Shown here one piece after another: positions 1 to 10,939 of a stretch of DNA of 64,000 bases (within the stretch, counting starts at the first letter, position 1; every line of letters starts with the position of its first letter). Both the position numbers and the translations under genes were made by a program. The stretch lies in assembly GCF_014652855.1 (NCBI RefSeq), contig NZ_BMZP01000004.1, forward strand, positions 61,235 to 125,234, given 5' to 3'. The notes under the pieces are model-generated. The model was given only the letters and a program-made list of their open reading frames with translations. It was not told the DNA's origin and did not search any database. This DNA is from Novosphingobium pokkalii (lineage in GTDB: Bacteria > Pseudomonadota > Alphaproteobacteria > Sphingomonadales > Sphingomonadaceae).

Positions 1-45
1 GCAAAGCCTCCTCCTCTTCAGAGGAGGGGGTTTGGGGGTGGTGCT
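1..45 (-). repeat. palindromic repeat/terminator-like element after murC
   Basis: An inverted repeat (CCTCCTCT / AGAGGAGG) lies directly downstream of the murC stop. It is flanked by a CACCACCCCC-like arm when read on the minus strand. The same element recurs at 21278-21365 (two copies) and 58796-58838, each time next to a gene 3' end. Its stem is strong enough to act as a terminator for murC, but the U-tract is poor. The element may continue past the left edge of the window. Confidence 0.6.
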
Positions 46-57
46 GCGACGCATCCG

Positions 58-1482
58 TCATGCGCCACCCCGCAAAGCCACAATCGCCGGCGCCAGACCA
101 GCCGCCCACTTGGTGATATCCCCCGCGCCCAGGCACACAATCATGTCGCCCGCCTGCAACTGCGGCGCCAGTTCCGCCGCCAGCGCCTCTGCCCCGGCGA
201 TCAGGTGCGCGCTGCGGTGGCCGCGCGCCTTGATGCCTTCGACCATCGCGGCGCTGTCCACGCCTTCGATCGGCTGCTCGCCGGCGGGATAGACCGGCGC
301 GGCATAGACCACGTCGGCATCGTTGAACGCGGCCTGGAAATCTTCCATGTGATCGCGCAAGCGGGTGAAGCGGTGCGGCTGGACCACCGCGATCACCCGG
401 CCACGCACGCCTTCGCGCGCGGCGGCCAGCACGGCGCGGATTTCCACCGGGTGATGGCCATAGTCATCGATCACCGCCACTTCGCCGCCCGGCACGGTGA
501 CTTCGCCCACCTTGGTGAAGCGGCGCTTGACCCCGCCGAACTTGGCAAAGCCGGTGCGCACCAGATCGTGCGGCACGCCCATTTCCACGGCCACGGCGAT
601 CGCGGCCAGCGCGTTCTGCACATTGTGGCGCCCCGGCATGGGCAAGTGAATGTCCTCGATGCGCTGGAACGAGCCGTCGCGCTGGCGCAGCACGGCGGTG
701 AAACGATTGCCGCCCGGCCCGGGCGTCACGCCTTCGCCGCGCACGTCGGCCTGGGCGGAAAAGCCATAAGTCACCACGCGGCGGTCGCGCACCTGGGGGA
801 TGATCGCCTGCACTTCGGGGTGATCGATGCACAGCATCGCCGCGCCATAGAACGGCACGTTCTCGATGAATTCGACAAAGGCGCGCTTGACCTTGTCGAA
901 CGAGCCATAGTGATCGAGATGCTCGGGATCGATATTGGTGACCACGGCGATCGTGCCATCCAGGCGCAGGAACGAACCATCGCTCTCGTCGGCTTCCACC
1001 ACCATCCATTCGCTGTCGCCCAGCCGGGCGTTGGAGCCATAGGAATTGATGATGCCGCCGTTGATCACCGTGGGGTCGACGCCCCCGGCATCGAGCAGGC
1101 AGGCGACCAGCGAAGTCGTGGTGGTCTTGCCGTGGGTGCCGGCCACCGCCACGGTGTTTTTCAGGCGCATCAGCTCGGCCAGCATTTCCGCGCGGCGCAC
1201 CACGGGAATGCGCGCTTCCAGCGCGGCGACCACTTCGGGATTGTCGCGCTTGACCGCCGTGGAGGTGACCACCACTTGCGCATTGGCGACGTTTTCGGCG
1301 CGCTGGCCGATCATCACCGGAATGCCCCGCGCGCGCAGCCCTTCGACGACATAGCTTTCCGCCATGTCCGAACCCTGCACGGCATAGCCCATGTTGTGCA
1401 TCACTTCGGCAATGCCCGACATGCCGATGCCGCCGATGCCGACGAAATGGATCGTGCCGATTTCGACGCCGACGCCCTTCAT
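58..1482 (-). CDS. murC: UDP-N-acetylmuramate--L-alanine ligase MurC
   Basis: This cytoplasmic Mur ligase adds L-alanine to UDP-MurNAc using ATP, the first step of the peptidoglycan peptide stem. The 474-residue product has the normal family length. A glycine-rich nucleotide-binding start ([11 protein letters not shown], about residues 13-23) is followed by the ATP loop GTHGKTTT (about 115-122), and then the central ligase and C-terminal domains. The ATG overlaps the murG stop by 4 bp, so the two genes are probably translationally coupled. It is the last dcw gene in the window, and a palindrome follows its stop. Confidence 0.97.
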   Translation of the reverse strand: MKGVGVEIGTIHFVGIGGIGMSGIAEVMHNMGYAVQGSDMAESYVVEGLRARGIPVMIGQRAENVANAQVVVTSTAVKRDNPEVVAALEARIPVVRRAEMLAELMRLKNTVAVAGTHGKTTTTSLVACLLDAGGVDPTVINGGIINSYGSNARLGDSEWMVVEADESDGSFLRLDGTIAVVTNIDPEHLDHYGSFDKVKRAFVEFIENVPFYGAAMLCIDHPEVQAIIPQVRDRRVVTYGFSAQADVRGEGVTPGPGGNRFTAVLRQRDGSFQRIEDIHLPMPGRHNVQNALAAIAVAVEMGVPHDLVRTGFAKFGGVKRRFTKVGEVTVPGGEVAVIDDYGHHPVEIRAVLAAAREGVRGRVIAVVQPHRFTRLRDHMEDFQAAFNDADVVYAAPVYPAGEQPIEGVDSAAMVEGIKARGHRSAHLIAGAEALAAELAPQLQAGDMIVCLGAGDITKWAAGLAPAIVALRGGA

Positions 1483-2681
1483 GCTTCATTCTCCAGCGCC
1501 AGCGCTTCCGCGCCGGCCGTTGCCGGGGCGGCCGTGGCCGCATCCACCCGGATCACATCCATCAGCGGCGCACCGCCAAATCCTTCGACCAGATCAGCGA
1601 GGTCTTCCACCGCGCGTGGCAAGCCGCAGTTCCACCCGGCATGGGCGGCATGGCCCAGCCCGGCCGGGTTCATTGCCATGGCCTGGATCTGCTTGGCCAG
1701 TTCGGTGGGGGTAAAGCCGGTCTGGCGGATCGCCCGCGCACCGCCGGCCTTGACCATCTCGCGCGTGTTGGCGGCCTGGTGATCGTCGGTCGCGATCGGC
1801 AAGGGCACCAGGATCGCCGGGCGGCCCACGGCGGTCAGTTCGGCAATGGTCGATGCCCCGGCCCGGCCGACGAACAAATGCGCGCCCGCCAGGCGGCTGG
1901 CCATATCCTCGAAATAGGTGCCGAGTTCAGCGGGAATTTCATGCGCGGCATAGCGCGCGCGCACCGCTTCCAGGTCTTCCGGGCGGCACTGCTGCGTCAC
2001 TTGCAGGCGATGGCGCAGCGCAGGCGGCAGCATCGCCAGCCCATCGGGCACCACGCTCGCCAGGATCGAGGCGCCCTGGCTGCCCCCCGTCACCAGCACG
2101 CGAAACAAGCTGTCGTCGGAAAATTCGGGGAACGGCTGCCCGCGCAGCGCCAGCACTTCGGGGCGGACCGGATTGCCCACCAGGTGGACCTTGCCGGCAA
2201 AGCGCGGGTCAAGCCGGTCCACTTCGTGATAGGCCGTGGCAATGGCATCGACCGACTTGGCAAGATAGCGGTTCACCCGGCCGAGCACGGCGTTCTGTTC
2301 GTGAATCACCGTGGGAATGCGCGCGGCCCTGGCGGCCAGCAGCGCGGGCAGCGCGGGATAGCCGCCAAAGCCGATCACGCAGGCCGGCTGAAAGCTTTCG
2401 AACAGGCGCAGCGCCATCGACCGGCCCTGCCAGATCGCGCGCAGGCCCTTGAGCAGCGCTACCGGATTCTTGCCCAGCCGCCCGGCGGGCAGCACATGGG
2501 CGGTCAGGAAATCGGGCTTGCCGGGAATCTTCGCGCCACGCGCATCGGTGATCAGCGCGACATGGTGGCCGCGCGCGTGCAGTTCGGTGGCGAGGGCAAA
2601 GGCGGGAATCAAGTGCCCGCCCGTGCCGCCGGCGGCCAGCACGAAATGGCGCGATACGCCGGGTTGGGGTTGTGCAGTCAT
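1479..2681 (-). CDS. murG: UDP-GlcNAc:lipid I GlcNAc transferase MurG
   Basis: This peripheral membrane glycosyltransferase turns lipid I into lipid II. The GGTGGH motif at about residues 18-23, the HEQN segment and the GGSQGA loop are all present. I start it at the ATG that overlaps the ftsW stop by 4 bp. The frame stays open far upstream, but that part is antisense-like filler across ftsW. The 400-residue product carries an Ala/Glu-rich tail of roughly 40 residues beyond the usual end of the family, with no recognisable domain. Confidence 0.96.
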   Translation of the reverse strand: MTAQPQPGVSRHFVLAAGGTGGHLIPAFALATELHARGHHVALITDARGAKIPGKPDFLTAHVLPAGRLGKNPVALLKGLRAIWQGRSMALRLFESFQPACVIGFGGYPALPALLAARAARIPTVIHEQNAVLGRVNRYLAKSVDAIATAYHEVDRLDPRFAGKVHLVGNPVRPEVLALRGQPFPEFSDDSLFRVLVTGGSQGASILASVVPDGLAMLPPALRHRLQVTQQCRPEDLEAVRARYAAHEIPAELGTYFEDMASRLAGAHLFVGRAGASTIAELTAVGRPAILVPLPIATDDHQAANTREMVKAGGARAIRQTGFTPTELAKQIQAMAMNPAGLGHAAHAGWNCGLPRAVEDLADLVEGFGGAPLMDVIRVDAATAAPATAGAEALALENEA

Positions 2682-3901
2682 TTGCGCGTCAGTTCGCCCA
2701 GGTGAAAGGTTTCGCGCGTCAGATAAGGGTTGCGGCGCGTGATGGCGAGCAGGAAACCCACGCCCAGCAAAAGCGCGATGGTCGAAGAACCGCCATAGCT
2801 GATCAGCGGCAGCGTCATGCCCTTGGACGGGAACAGTTGCAGGTTGACCAGGATGTTGATGAAGGCCTGGCCCGCCAGTTGCGCGACCAGGCCGGTGGCC
2901 GCCAGCACGGTGAACAGGTCTTCCTCGTCCACCAGGCGCAGCAGCACGCGCAGCACGATGGCACAGTAGAGAATGACCACCACGGCGCAGGAAATCAGCC
3001 CGAATTCCTCGCCGATCACCGAGAAGATATAGTCGGTGTGCGCCTCGGGCAGCGCGTTCTTGCGCGCGCCCAGCCACAGCCCGGTGCCGCTCCACCCGCC
3101 GGCCACCAGCGTGCGCATGGCCAGGTCCACCTGGTCGAATTCCGACCCGCCCGAAAGGAACGCATCGATGCGATGGGTTGCGTTGGGATAGAAGAAATAG
3201 GCAAGGATCACCGCGACGATCCCCGCGCCCAGCGCCCAGCCGACCCGCGCCAGCGGCAGGCCCGACAGCAGCACCAGCACGAACCACACCCCGCCGAACA
3301 GCACGGTGGAGCCGAAATCGGGCTGCGCCATCAGCAGGATCGCCACCAGCGCCATCGGCACCATGGACAGGCGGATCACCGGCATGTGCGGATCGCGCAC
3401 TTTCCAAGAGAGAATCCAGGCCACGGCAATGGCGAAGCCGGGCTTGAGGAATTCCGAAGGCTGGATGCCCAGCACCCAGCGCTTGGCGCCTTTCACTTCG
3501 GTGCCCATGATCGGCACCAGCACCAGCGCCACGATCATCACCCCTGCCAGCATGATCGCCGCGCGGCGCGCGGTATCCTTGGGCAGCAGCGAGACGGCGA
3601 ACATGCCGATCAGGCCCAGCGCCTGCATTTCCAGTTGGCGCCAGAAGAAATAGAGATCGCCCAACGCCTTCTGGTGGGTGGACAGGCGATGCGCGCTGGC
3701 CGGCGAAGCGGCGGCCACGGCAATCGCGCCCACGATCATCAGCACCAGGACCAGGCCCAGCAGCACGCGATCGATCTCGCGCCACCAGATCACCAGTTCG
3801 CTGCGCCGTGTGCGCCGGAACCGCTGCATGGCCGAAGGCGAAGGCACGGCGGCAGAGGCGGTGCCCGTTGCCGGGGGCATCAGGGGGCCACCGGAAGTCA
3901 T
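2678..3901 (-). CDS. ftsW: putative lipid II polymerase FtsW
   Basis: This is a SEDS-family polytopic membrane protein that works with FtsI in septal peptidoglycan synthesis. The product is about 407 residues with a basic cytoplasmic N-terminus and about ten hydrophobic segments. It has the SEDS signatures 'SGGSEFDQVDLAMRTL' and 'HTDYIFSVIGEEFGL' and a conserved late motif 'SYGGSS'. I chose the ATG at 3901, just after the murD stop. An ATG 16 codons further upstream lies inside murD. Its stop overlaps the murG start (ATGA). A SEDS protein in this place in the dcw cluster is FtsW rather than RodA. Confidence 0.95.
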   Translation of the reverse strand: MTSGGPLMPPATGTASAAVPSPSAMQRFRRTRRSELVIWWREIDRVLLGLVLVLMIVGAIAVAAASPASAHRLSTHQKALGDLYFFWRQLEMQALGLIGMFAVSLLPKDTARRAAIMLAGVMIVALVLVPIMGTEVKGAKRWVLGIQPSEFLKPGFAIAVAWILSWKVRDPHMPVIRLSMVPMALVAILLMAQPDFGSTVLFGGVWFVLVLLSGLPLARVGWALGAGIVAVILAYFFYPNATHRIDAFLSGGSEFDQVDLAMRTLVAGGWSGTGLWLGARKNALPEAHTDYIFSVIGEEFGLISCAVVVILYCAIVLRVLLRLVDEEDLFTVLAATGLVAQLAGQAFINILVNLQLFPSKGMTLPLISYGGSSTIALLLGVGFLLAITRRNPYLTRETFHLGELTRK

Positions 3902-3906
3902 GCCGT

Positions 3907-5202
3907 TCAACTCCCCGCCGTCAGCGCGGCCACGATCTGGCGAAAGCATTCGCCGCGTGCCTCGAAATCGCGGAACTGGTCAAAGCTGGCGCAGGCCGGC
4001 GAAAGCATGATCACGTCGCCCGGCACCGCCTGCTCCATCGCCGCGCGCACGGCATCGCCCAGCATTTCCGCGCGGGTGACCGGCAGCACCGGCTCCAGGA
4101 TTTCGGCAAAGCGCGGCCCGGCTTCGCCAATGGTATAGGCGCGCACGACGTGGCTGAAATGCGGGGCGCAATCGTCCAGGTCATCACCCTTGGGCAACCC
4201 TCCCACGATCCAGTGGATGCGCGGAAAGGCGGCAAGCGCCGGCGCGGTGGAGGCCGGGTTGGTCGCCTTGCTGTCGTTGATGAACAGCACGCCGGCCTTT
4301 TCGGCCACACGCTCCATGCGGTGCGGCAGGCCGACAAAGCTTTTCAGGCCCGCCTCGATCGTGGCCTCGTCCAGGCCCAGATAGCGCGCCGCGCCCACGG
4401 CCGCGGCGGCATTGGCGCGGTTGTGCGGGCCTTGCAGGCTGGGCCACTGCGCCGGATCGCCGGGCAGGTCGATCGCGTTGATGAACGTGAAATTGGCCGC
4501 TTCCGGGGCAAAGCGCAGCACGTCGTCGTCCAGTTCGGCCTGCATGTCGACCAGCGCGAGATGGCCCAGTGCCTGCATGCCGAACAGCCGCGCCTTGGAT
4601 GCGACGTAGGCGTCATAGCCATCGTAGCGATCAAGGTGATCGGGGCTGACGTTGAGCAGCACGGCCACATCGGCATCGAGCCGCTGCGTCAGGTCGATCT
4701 GATAGCTCGATAGTTCCAGCACATAGACCCCGCCGGCGGGCAGCGGCACCTGCTCCAGGATCGGCTTGCCGATATTGCCGCCCATCAGGCTGGGCACCCC
4801 GGCCTGCTGCAACAGGTGATGAGTCAGCGCCGTGGTCGTGGACTTGCCATTGGTGCCAGTGATCGCCACCACGCGGTGCGGCGGCAGATCGGCGCGGGCT
4901 TGGGCAAACAGTTCGATGTCGCCGATCACCGGCACCCCGGCGGCGCGGGCATGGGTGGCAATCGGATGGCGGTTGAGCGGCACGCCGGGCGAAACCACGA
5001 CGCCGGCAAAGCCGGTCAGGTCGATCGCCAGCGGATCGGCCAGCGTGGCGCGCCCTTCCAGCGCGGCGCGCGGTTCCTCGCGCGCGTCCCACGCCGTCAC
5101 TTCGGCGCCACTGGCCAGCAGGCATTCCACCGTGGCCATGCCCGAGCGCGCCAAGCCCAGCACGGCATATTTCTTTCCCGCAAAGGCAGACGAGACGATC
5201 AT
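3907..5202 (-). CDS. murD: UDP-N-acetylmuramoyl-L-alanine--D-glutamate ligase MurD
   Basis: This cytoplasmic Mur ligase adds D-glutamate to UDP-MurNAc-L-Ala. The product has 431 residues, with an N-terminal Rossmann-like segment (VLGLARSG, about 14-21), the ATP loop GTNGKSTT (about 116-123) and the central 'NHPDHLDRY'-like region, here '[12 protein letters not shown]'. The start codon overlaps the mraY stop by 4 bp. The stop lies 5 bp before the chosen ftsW start. Confidence 0.97.
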   Translation of the reverse strand: MIVSSAFAGKKYAVLGLARSGMATVECLLASGAEVTAWDAREEPRAALEGRATLADPLAIDLTGFAGVVVSPGVPLNRHPIATHARAAGVPVIGDIELFAQARADLPPHRVVAITGTNGKSTTTALTHHLLQQAGVPSLMGGNIGKPILEQVPLPAGGVYVLELSSYQIDLTQRLDADVAVLLNVSPDHLDRYDGYDAYVASKARLFGMQALGHLALVDMQAELDDDVLRFAPEAANFTFINAIDLPGDPAQWPSLQGPHNRANAAAAVGAARYLGLDEATIEAGLKSFVGLPHRMERVAEKAGVLFINDSKATNPASTAPALAAFPRIHWIVGGLPKGDDLDDCAPHFSHVVRAYTIGEAGPRFAEILEPVLPVTRAEMLGDAVRAAMEQAVPGDVIMLSPACASFDQFRDFEARGECFRQIVAALTAGS

Positions 5203-6263
5203 CGCACCTTCAGCGTGGCAAGGCCGAGCAGCGCCAGCACGATCGAGACGATCCAGAAACGGATCACCACGGTCGATTCCTTCCAGCCCAACTGCTCGAA
5301 GTGATGGTGGATCGGGGCCATGCGAAACACTCGCTTGCCGGTGCGCTTGTAGACAAAGACCTGGACGATGACCGAGACCGCTTCCATCACGAACAGCCCG
5401 CCCACGATCGCCAGCACAATTTCATGGTGCGCCGCCACGGCGATCACGCCCAGCGTGCCGCCCAGCGCCAAGCTGCCGGTATCGCCCATGAACACCGCTG
5501 CCGGCGGCGCGTTGAACCACAGAAACGCCAGCCCTGCGCCCATCACTGCCGCGCAATAGATTGCCAGCTCGCCCGCGCCGGGCACGTGGGGAATGCCCAG
5601 GTAATGGGCATAGTCGGCGCGGCCCGCGAGATAGGCGATGATCGCGAAGGTGCCGCAGGCGATGATCACCGGCATGATCGCCAGGCCATCGAGCCCGTCT
5701 GTCAGGTTCACGGCATTGCCCGCGCCGACGATCACGAAGGCGGCAAACACGAAGTAGAACGGCCCCAGCGGGATATAGAGATTGCTGAAAACCGGCACAT
5801 AGAGGTTGGTTTCGGTCACCACCAGCCACGCCGCGATACCGGCAATGACGAATTCCAGCAGCAGGCGGACCTTGGCCGGCACGCCCTGGTGCGCGTACTT
5901 CGTCACCTTGTCGTAATCGTCGAGAAAGCCGATCAGGCCGAAGCCCAGCGTCACGATCAGGCAGGCCCAGACATAGCGGCTGGACAGGTCCATCCACAGC
6001 AGCAGGCCAAGCACGAGCGCCGTCACGATCATCAGCCCGCCCATCGTCGGCGTGCCGCGCTTGGCAAGGTGGGTTTGCGGCCCGTCCTCGCGGATCGGCT
6101 GGCCCTTGCCCTGACGGATGCGCAGCATGTTGATGAAACGTGGCCCTATCAGCAGGCCGATCATCAGCGCGGTCAGCAACGAGGCCCCGGCCCGGAACGA
6201 CTGGTAGCGGAAGAGATTGGTCAGGCCTTCATAGTGCAGCCAGTGGGCCAGGAGATAGAGCAT
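5199..6263 (-). CDS. mraY: phospho-N-acetylmuramoyl-pentapeptide transferase MraY
   Basis: This integral membrane enzyme transfers phospho-MurNAc-pentapeptide to undecaprenyl phosphate to make lipid I. It is 354 residues long with about ten membrane segments. The catalytic aspartates are visible in DDYDK (about 115-119), with [20 protein letters not shown] and the HHHFEQ loop further on. These are the family's diagnostic sequences. It starts 13 bp after the murF stop, one of the few non-overlapping joints of the cluster. Confidence 0.98.
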   Translation of the reverse strand: MLYLLAHWLHYEGLTNLFRYQSFRAGASLLTALMIGLLIGPRFINMLRIRQGKGQPIREDGPQTHLAKRGTPTMGGLMIVTALVLGLLLWMDLSSRYVWACLIVTLGFGLIGFLDDYDKVTKYAHQGVPAKVRLLLEFVIAGIAAWLVVTETNLYVPVFSNLYIPLGPFYFVFAAFVIVGAGNAVNLTDGLDGLAIMPVIIACGTFAIIAYLAGRADYAHYLGIPHVPGAGELAIYCAAVMGAGLAFLWFNAPPAAVFMGDTGSLALGGTLGVIAVAAHHEIVLAIVGGLFVMEAVSVIVQVFVYKRTGKRVFRMAPIHHHFEQLGWKESTVVIRFWIVSIVLALLGLATLKVR

Positions 6264-6276
6264 TCACCGTTCCTTG

Positions 6277-7740
6277 TCAGGCCAGCGCCTTCACCAGCGC
6301 GCCCAGACCAACCGAATTCGAACCCTTGACGAGGATCGCGTCCCCGCCCGCAATGCCGATCCGCGCCAGCACATCGGCGGCCTCGGCGCTGGTCTGCACA
6401 TGATCGACTTGCAGGGGCGCTGCAAGCGCGGCGGCGCCGCTTTTCCCCAAGGCGTCGGCCAATGCCGCCATTTCGGGGCCAACCAGCACGGCATGGGCAA
6501 TCCCGGCGCCAAGCAGCGGTTCGGCCAGTTCGGCGTGATAGCGGTCCTCGTCCGCGCCCAGCTCGCGCATCGCGCCCAGCACGGCAATGCGCCGCGCCGC
6601 AGGCGTCTTGCCCAGTTCGGCCAGCGTCGCCGCCATCGAGGCGGGATTGGCGTTGTAGCTTTCGTCGATCAGCAGGGCTTGGCCGCTGCCGTCGCCGCCC
6701 GGCGCCGCCAGGGTATGGCGCGCGCCGCGCCCGGCAAGGCCCGCCATTTCCGCGAGCGCCAACCCGGCCGCGCCCAGATCGCCACCGGCGGCCTGCACGG
6801 CCGCCATCACCGCCAGCGAATTGATCACCCAGTGATCGCCCGGCTGTGCCACGGTGTAGCACAGCTTGCGGCTGCCCAGGTCTGCCGTCACCAGCGAGCC
6901 GCCACCCGGCGCCGGCACCACATCGAGCAGGCGCACGTCGGCATGGGCGGCGCGCCCGAAGGCGATGATCGTGCCGGCGTGCTGCGCCGCTTTGGCGCGC
7001 AGGCGCTCATAGTGCCGGTTGTCGGCCGGAATGATCGCCACCCCGCCTGGCTCCAGCCCTTCAAAGATCTCGCCCTTGGCGTCGGCAATGCCCTCTTCGC
7101 CGCTGAAATGGCCGATATGGGCCGGGGCGATGGTGGTGACGATGGCCACGTGCGGGCGCACCAGGCGGGTGAGCGCGGAAAGCTCCCCGGCGTGGTTCAT
7201 GCCCATCTCGAACACGCCGAACTGCGTGCGCGCGGGCATGCGCGCCAGGCTGAGCGGTACGCCGACGTGGTTGTTGTAGCTTTTCACGGAGCGGTGCGCC
7301 CGGCCCCGGCTGCCGCGATCGAGCGCGGCAAACAGGGCTTCCTTCACCGACGTCTTGCCTGCCGAACCGGTCACGCCAATCACGCGCGCCTCGGGCGCGA
7401 TCCGCGCGCGCGCGGCGCGGCCTAGGGCATCAAGCGCGGCGGTGGTATCGTCCACCAGCACATGGGGGTGCAGCACCGGATGCTCGACCAGCGCGGCCGC
7501 AGCGCCTTTGCCGAACGCGCCACCCAGAAAACGATGGCCATCGGCGGTTTCGCCGCGCAGGGCGAGGAACAGGTCGCCCTCCATCACCTCGCGGCTGTCG
7601 AACGCCACGCCGTTTACGGCAAAGGCGGTGGATGCCTTGCCACCGGTTGCCGCCGCGATCTCGCCTGCGCTCCACAAGGCCAGCGGGGTGTCGTCCTCGG
7701 CCTCCAGCGGCCAGTCGATCAGGGCGGCAGTGGCGCTCAT
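6277..7740 (-). CDS. murF: UDP-MurNAc-tripeptide--D-alanyl-D-alanine ligase MurF
   Basis: This cytoplasmic Mur ligase adds D-Ala-D-Ala to complete the pentapeptide. The 487-residue product has the ATP loop GSAGKTS at about 125-131, a central 'NMGMNHAGEL'-like stretch (here 'EMGMNHAGELSALT') and the late 'DESYNANPASM' motif that is typical of MurF. I use the ATG that overlaps the murE stop (ATGA, 7737-7740). The frame is open 7 codons further upstream, inside murE. Confidence 0.97.
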   Translation of the reverse strand: MSATAALIDWPLEAEDDTPLALWSAGEIAAATGGKASTAFAVNGVAFDSREVMEGDLFLALRGETADGHRFLGGAFGKGAAAALVEHPVLHPHVLVDDTTAALDALGRAARARIAPEARVIGVTGSAGKTSVKEALFAALDRGSRGRAHRSVKSYNNHVGVPLSLARMPARTQFGVFEMGMNHAGELSALTRLVRPHVAIVTTIAPAHIGHFSGEEGIADAKGEIFEGLEPGGVAIIPADNRHYERLRAKAAQHAGTIIAFGRAAHADVRLLDVVPAPGGGSLVTADLGSRKLCYTVAQPGDHWVINSLAVMAAVQAAGGDLGAAGLALAEMAGLAGRGARHTLAAPGGDGSGQALLIDESYNANPASMAATLAELGKTPAARRIAVLGAMRELGADEDRYHAELAEPLLGAGIAHAVLVGPEMAALADALGKSGAAALAAPLQVDHVQTSAEAADVLARIGIAGGDAILVKGSNSVGLGALVKALA

Positions 7741-9203
7741 CCGGTTATCTCTCCCACGCATTCGCGGGCCACCTGCACGTCGTCGAACGGCAGCACCCGC
7801 ATCGCTTCTCCACGCCCCACGATCTGTCCCTGTTCGTGGCCCTTGCCGGCCACCAGCACGATATCGCCCTTGCCCGCCTGGCTGACGGCAGCGGCAATCG
7901 CGGCGCGGCGGTCAGCCACTTCCACGGCCCTGCCATCGCACCCGGCCATCACGGCCGCGCGGATCGCGGCCGGGTCTTCGCCGCGCGGGTTGTCGTCGGT
8001 CACGATCACCACGTCCGATCCGGCGCAGGCCGCCGCGCCCATCGGCGCCCGCTTGCCCGCATCGCGATCGCCACCGGCACCGATCACGGTGATCAGCCGC
8101 GCCCCCACATGCGGGCGCAGCGCGGCAATCGCCGCCTCGATCGCATCGGGCGTGTGGGCATAATCGACATAGACCGGCGCCCCGGCCCGATTGATCGCGG
8201 CGCGCTCCAGCCGCCCGCGCACCGGTTGCAGGCGCGACAGCGCATCGAGCGTGGCACCCGCATCGCCGCCGCTGGCGATCACCAGCCCAGCCGCGACCAG
8301 CGCGTTGGCCGCCTGATAGGCGCCGATCAAGGGCAGCGTGACCTTGCGCGTGGCACCGGCGTGGACGAGTTCCAGCACCTGCCCCAGTTGCGTGGGGGTG
8401 CGGCTCGCCAGGCGGATCGCTTCGCCCTTCTCGCCCACGGTCAGCACGGTCAGGCCCCGCGCCGCCACATGGGCCAGGGCCTTGTCGCTCCACGCATCGT
8501 CCGCCCAGACCACCGCCGTGCCGCCATCGGCGACGACTTCATCGAACAGCCGCATCTTGTCCGCAAAATAGGCGTCCATCGTCTCGTGATAGTCGAGATG
8601 GTCGCGGCTCAGGTTGGTGAACCCGCCGGCCACCACCCGCAGCCCTTCGTTGCGGAACTGCGAGAGGCCGTGGCTGGAGGCTTCATAGGCCACATGCGTC
8701 ACGCCTTCGCGCGCCAGGCCGTGCATGTTGGCCAGGAAGGTGACGATATCGGGCGTGGTCAGGCCGGTGGAAACGCTTTCATCGGCCGTGGTCACGCCCA
8801 GCGTACCGATCGAGGCCGCCGCATGCCCGGCCATGCGCCAGAGCTGCCGGGTCATTTCCACGGTGGAAGTCTTGCCGTTGGTGCCGGTCACCGCCACCAC
8901 GGTTTCGGGCACGGGGGCAAAGAACGGCGCGGCGAGATGGGCAAACAGGCGGCGCGGGGTGTCGCTGGCCAGGTGCAGCGCGCCGTCCACTTTCGCTTCG
9001 GGGCGGGCGACCACGGCCACCGCCCCGGCGGCGATCGCGGCGGGAATGAAGTCCTCGCCATTCACCTGCGCCCCGGCAAAGGCGCCGAACACCGTGCCCG
9101 GCGCAACCTTGCGGTTGTCGATGGCAAAGCCGGTCACATTGATGTCGCCTGCCGCCTCGGGCAGCGTCACGCCGGCAGACCGTGCCAGCACACCCAGCTT
9201 CAT
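7737..9203 (-). CDS. murE: UDP-MurNAc-L-Ala-D-Glu--2,6-diaminopimelate ligase MurE
   Basis: This cytoplasmic Mur ligase adds the third residue of the stem peptide. The product is 488 residues with the ATP loop GTNGKTS at about 107-113. The substrate motif DNPR is present in 'VTDDNPRGEDP', which marks meso-diaminopimelate rather than lysine specificity, as expected for a Gram-negative. Start and stop both overlap neighbouring genes by 4 bp (ftsI upstream, murF downstream). Confidence 0.97.
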   Translation of the reverse strand: MKLGVLARSAGVTLPEAAGDINVTGFAIDNRKVAPGTVFGAFAGAQVNGEDFIPAAIAAGAVAVVARPEAKVDGALHLASDTPRRLFAHLAAPFFAPVPETVVAVTGTNGKTSTVEMTRQLWRMAGHAAASIGTLGVTTADESVSTGLTTPDIVTFLANMHGLAREGVTHVAYEASSHGLSQFRNEGLRVVAGGFTNLSRDHLDYHETMDAYFADKMRLFDEVVADGGTAVVWADDAWSDKALAHVAARGLTVLTVGEKGEAIRLASRTPTQLGQVLELVHAGATRKVTLPLIGAYQAANALVAAGLVIASGGDAGATLDALSRLQPVRGRLERAAINRAGAPVYVDYAHTPDAIEAAIAALRPHVGARLITVIGAGGDRDAGKRAPMGAAACAGSDVVIVTDDNPRGEDPAAIRAAVMAGCDGRAVEVADRRAAIAAAVSQAGKGDIVLVAGKGHEQGQIVGRGEAMRVLPFDDVQVARECVGEITG

Positions 9204-10939
9204 TCACCTTCTCCATTGCCGATCAACGGCGAAAGATCCGAAATATCCACATCGCGGCTGGCATCGGGCACCACGCCCAGCAGCGGCCCGATGCGCGGCA
9301 CCACGCGGCCCACGATCGGCGCCGCATTCCACGCCGCCGTGCGCTGGCCCGACGTGGCCGCCGTGCCCTGCGGTTCATCGAGCATGGCGATGACCACGTA
9401 GCGCGGCTTGTCCATCGGGAACGCAGCGGCGAACGTCGCCACCAGCGAGGTCTTGCGATAGCCGCCGTTGCCCGGCTTTTCGGCCGAGCCGGTCTTGCCG
9501 CCCACGCGAAAGCCCGAGGCATCGGCCTTGCGGCCCGTGCCATCGGCCACGATCATCCGCAAGAGCTGGCGGATGCGCGCGCTGGTCGAGGCCTTGAACA
9601 CGCGCGTGCCGGCCGGAATGTGCGCCGGATCAACCTTGAACAGCGTGGCCGGGCGCCAGATGCCGCCGTTGACCAGCGCGGCATAGGCGCAGGCCAGGTG
9701 CAGCGGGGTCACGGCGATGCCGTGGCCATAGCTGACCGTCATCGTGGTGATCCGGCTCCAGTCGCCGGCCTTGTTCTCGCCGCGCGGCCACAGCGGGAAA
9801 CCACGCGCGGGCAATTCGATGGTCGGCCGCTGGTTCATGTGCAGCGCCATCATCGTCTGCTTGAGCAGCGGCCCGCCGAGCTTGTCGGCCACTTGCGCCG
9901 TCACGATGTTGGACGAATGGATCAGCGCCTCGGGCACGTTGAGCGAGGCACCGAAATTGTGGCTGTCATGGATCGTGCGCCCGGCGATGTGCAGGGGCGC
10001 GGCCGGATAGCGTACGGAAAGATCGGTCACCACCCCGGCATCGATCGCGGCGGCAATGGTGATCGGCTTGAACGTGGAGCCAAGCTCATAGACCTGGTTC
10101 GACACGCGGTTGAACACCAGGTCGTTAAAGGCGCGGTCGGACCGGTTGGGATTGAACGAGGGCAGCGAGGCCAGCGCCACCACTTCACCGCTGTCCACAT
10201 CGAGCACGATGCCCGCCGCGCCCTTGGCATTGCTCTCCTGCATGCCGCGCAGCAGTTCGTCTTCCAGCGCGCCCTGCGCCCGCGAATCGATCGACAGCGC
10301 CACCGGCGTGCCGCGCTGCGCCGGATCGAGCAGGCGCGGTTCCAGCACCTGCTCCATGCCGACATGGCCCTTGCCCTCTTCATCCACATAGCCGAGCACG
10401 TTGGCCGCCAGCGAGCCTTGCGGATAATAACGCTGGTTCTCGCGCGGGAACTCCAGCGCCGGCTCGCCCAGGGCAAAGACCTTGTTGGCCTCTTCGGGCA
10501 ACACGCGCTTGCGCAGATAGCTGCCCCGACCCGATTTCAGGCGCTCGACCAGATCCTTGTAATCGGCATCGGGAAAGATCTGTACCAGCGCGCGGGCCAC
10601 TTCCTCGGGCGTCTTGACCAGGGGATTGCCGCCCTCGCCCAGCGCCTTGGGATTGAACCACAGCGAATAGGAGGGAAACGCGCGGGCCAGCGGCACGCCG
10701 TTGCGATCGGTGATCTCGCCACGCGGCGGCAACAGCGCCTCGGCCAGCGAGCGGCGATCGGGCGCCTGCTCGAACAGGCCAAGCTGGGTCAGCCGCACCA
10801 GGGCGGTGAGCGTCAGGAACACGAAGCCCACCGCCACCACCAGGACGCGAACCTTGGCAGTGACCAGCAGGCGCTGGCGCACGCTGGCCAACTGGACGCG
10901 GCCCGTGGCGATGGCGGCCGAGGCGGTAAGCTGGTTCAC
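9200..10939 (-). CDS. ftsI: septal peptidoglycan transpeptidase FtsI (PBP3)
   Basis: This class B penicillin-binding protein cross-links septal peptidoglycan in the periplasm. The 579-residue product has a single N-terminal membrane segment (about 31-50), a non-catalytic dimerisation domain and a transpeptidase domain. The active-site motifs are STFK (about 288-291), SSN (about 342-344) and KTGS (about 482-485). The start is a GTG that overlaps the upstream ftsL stop (GTGA). Confidence 0.96.
   Translation of the reverse strand: MNQLTASAAIATGRVQLASVRQRLLVTAKVRVLVVAVGFVFLTLTALVRLTQLGLFEQAPDRRSLAEALLPPRGEITDRNGVPLARAFPSYSLWFNPKALGEGGNPLVKTPEEVARALVQIFPDADYKDLVERLKSGRGSYLRKRVLPEEANKVFALGEPALEFPRENQRYYPQGSLAANVLGYVDEEGKGHVGMEQVLEPRLLDPAQRGTPVALSIDSRAQGALEDELLRGMQESNAKGAAGIVLDVDSGEVVALASLPSFNPNRSDRAFNDLVFNRVSNQVYELGSTFKPITIAAAIDAGVVTDLSVRYPAAPLHIAGRTIHDSHNFGASLNVPEALIHSSNIVTAQVADKLGGPLLKQTMMALHMNQRPTIELPARGFPLWPRGENKAGDWSRITTMTVSYGHGIAVTPLHLACAYAALVNGGIWRPATLFKVDPAHIPAGTRVFKASTSARIRQLLRMIVADGTGRKADASGFRVGGKTGSAEKPGNGGYRKTSLVATFAAAFPMDKPRYVVIAMLDEPQGTAATSGQRTAAWNAAPIVGRVVPRIGPLLGVVPDASRDVDISDLSPLIGNGEGE

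Noticed and set aside
205..1782. A 525-residue plus-strand frame opposite murC
   Set aside because: Shadow of murC with biased composition and no domain.
1479..3785. A 768-residue open frame joining a long N-terminal region to MurG
   Set aside because: The N-terminal half runs across ftsW in another frame and has no protein-like character; MurG begins cleanly at the ATG at 2681, which overlaps the ftsW stop.
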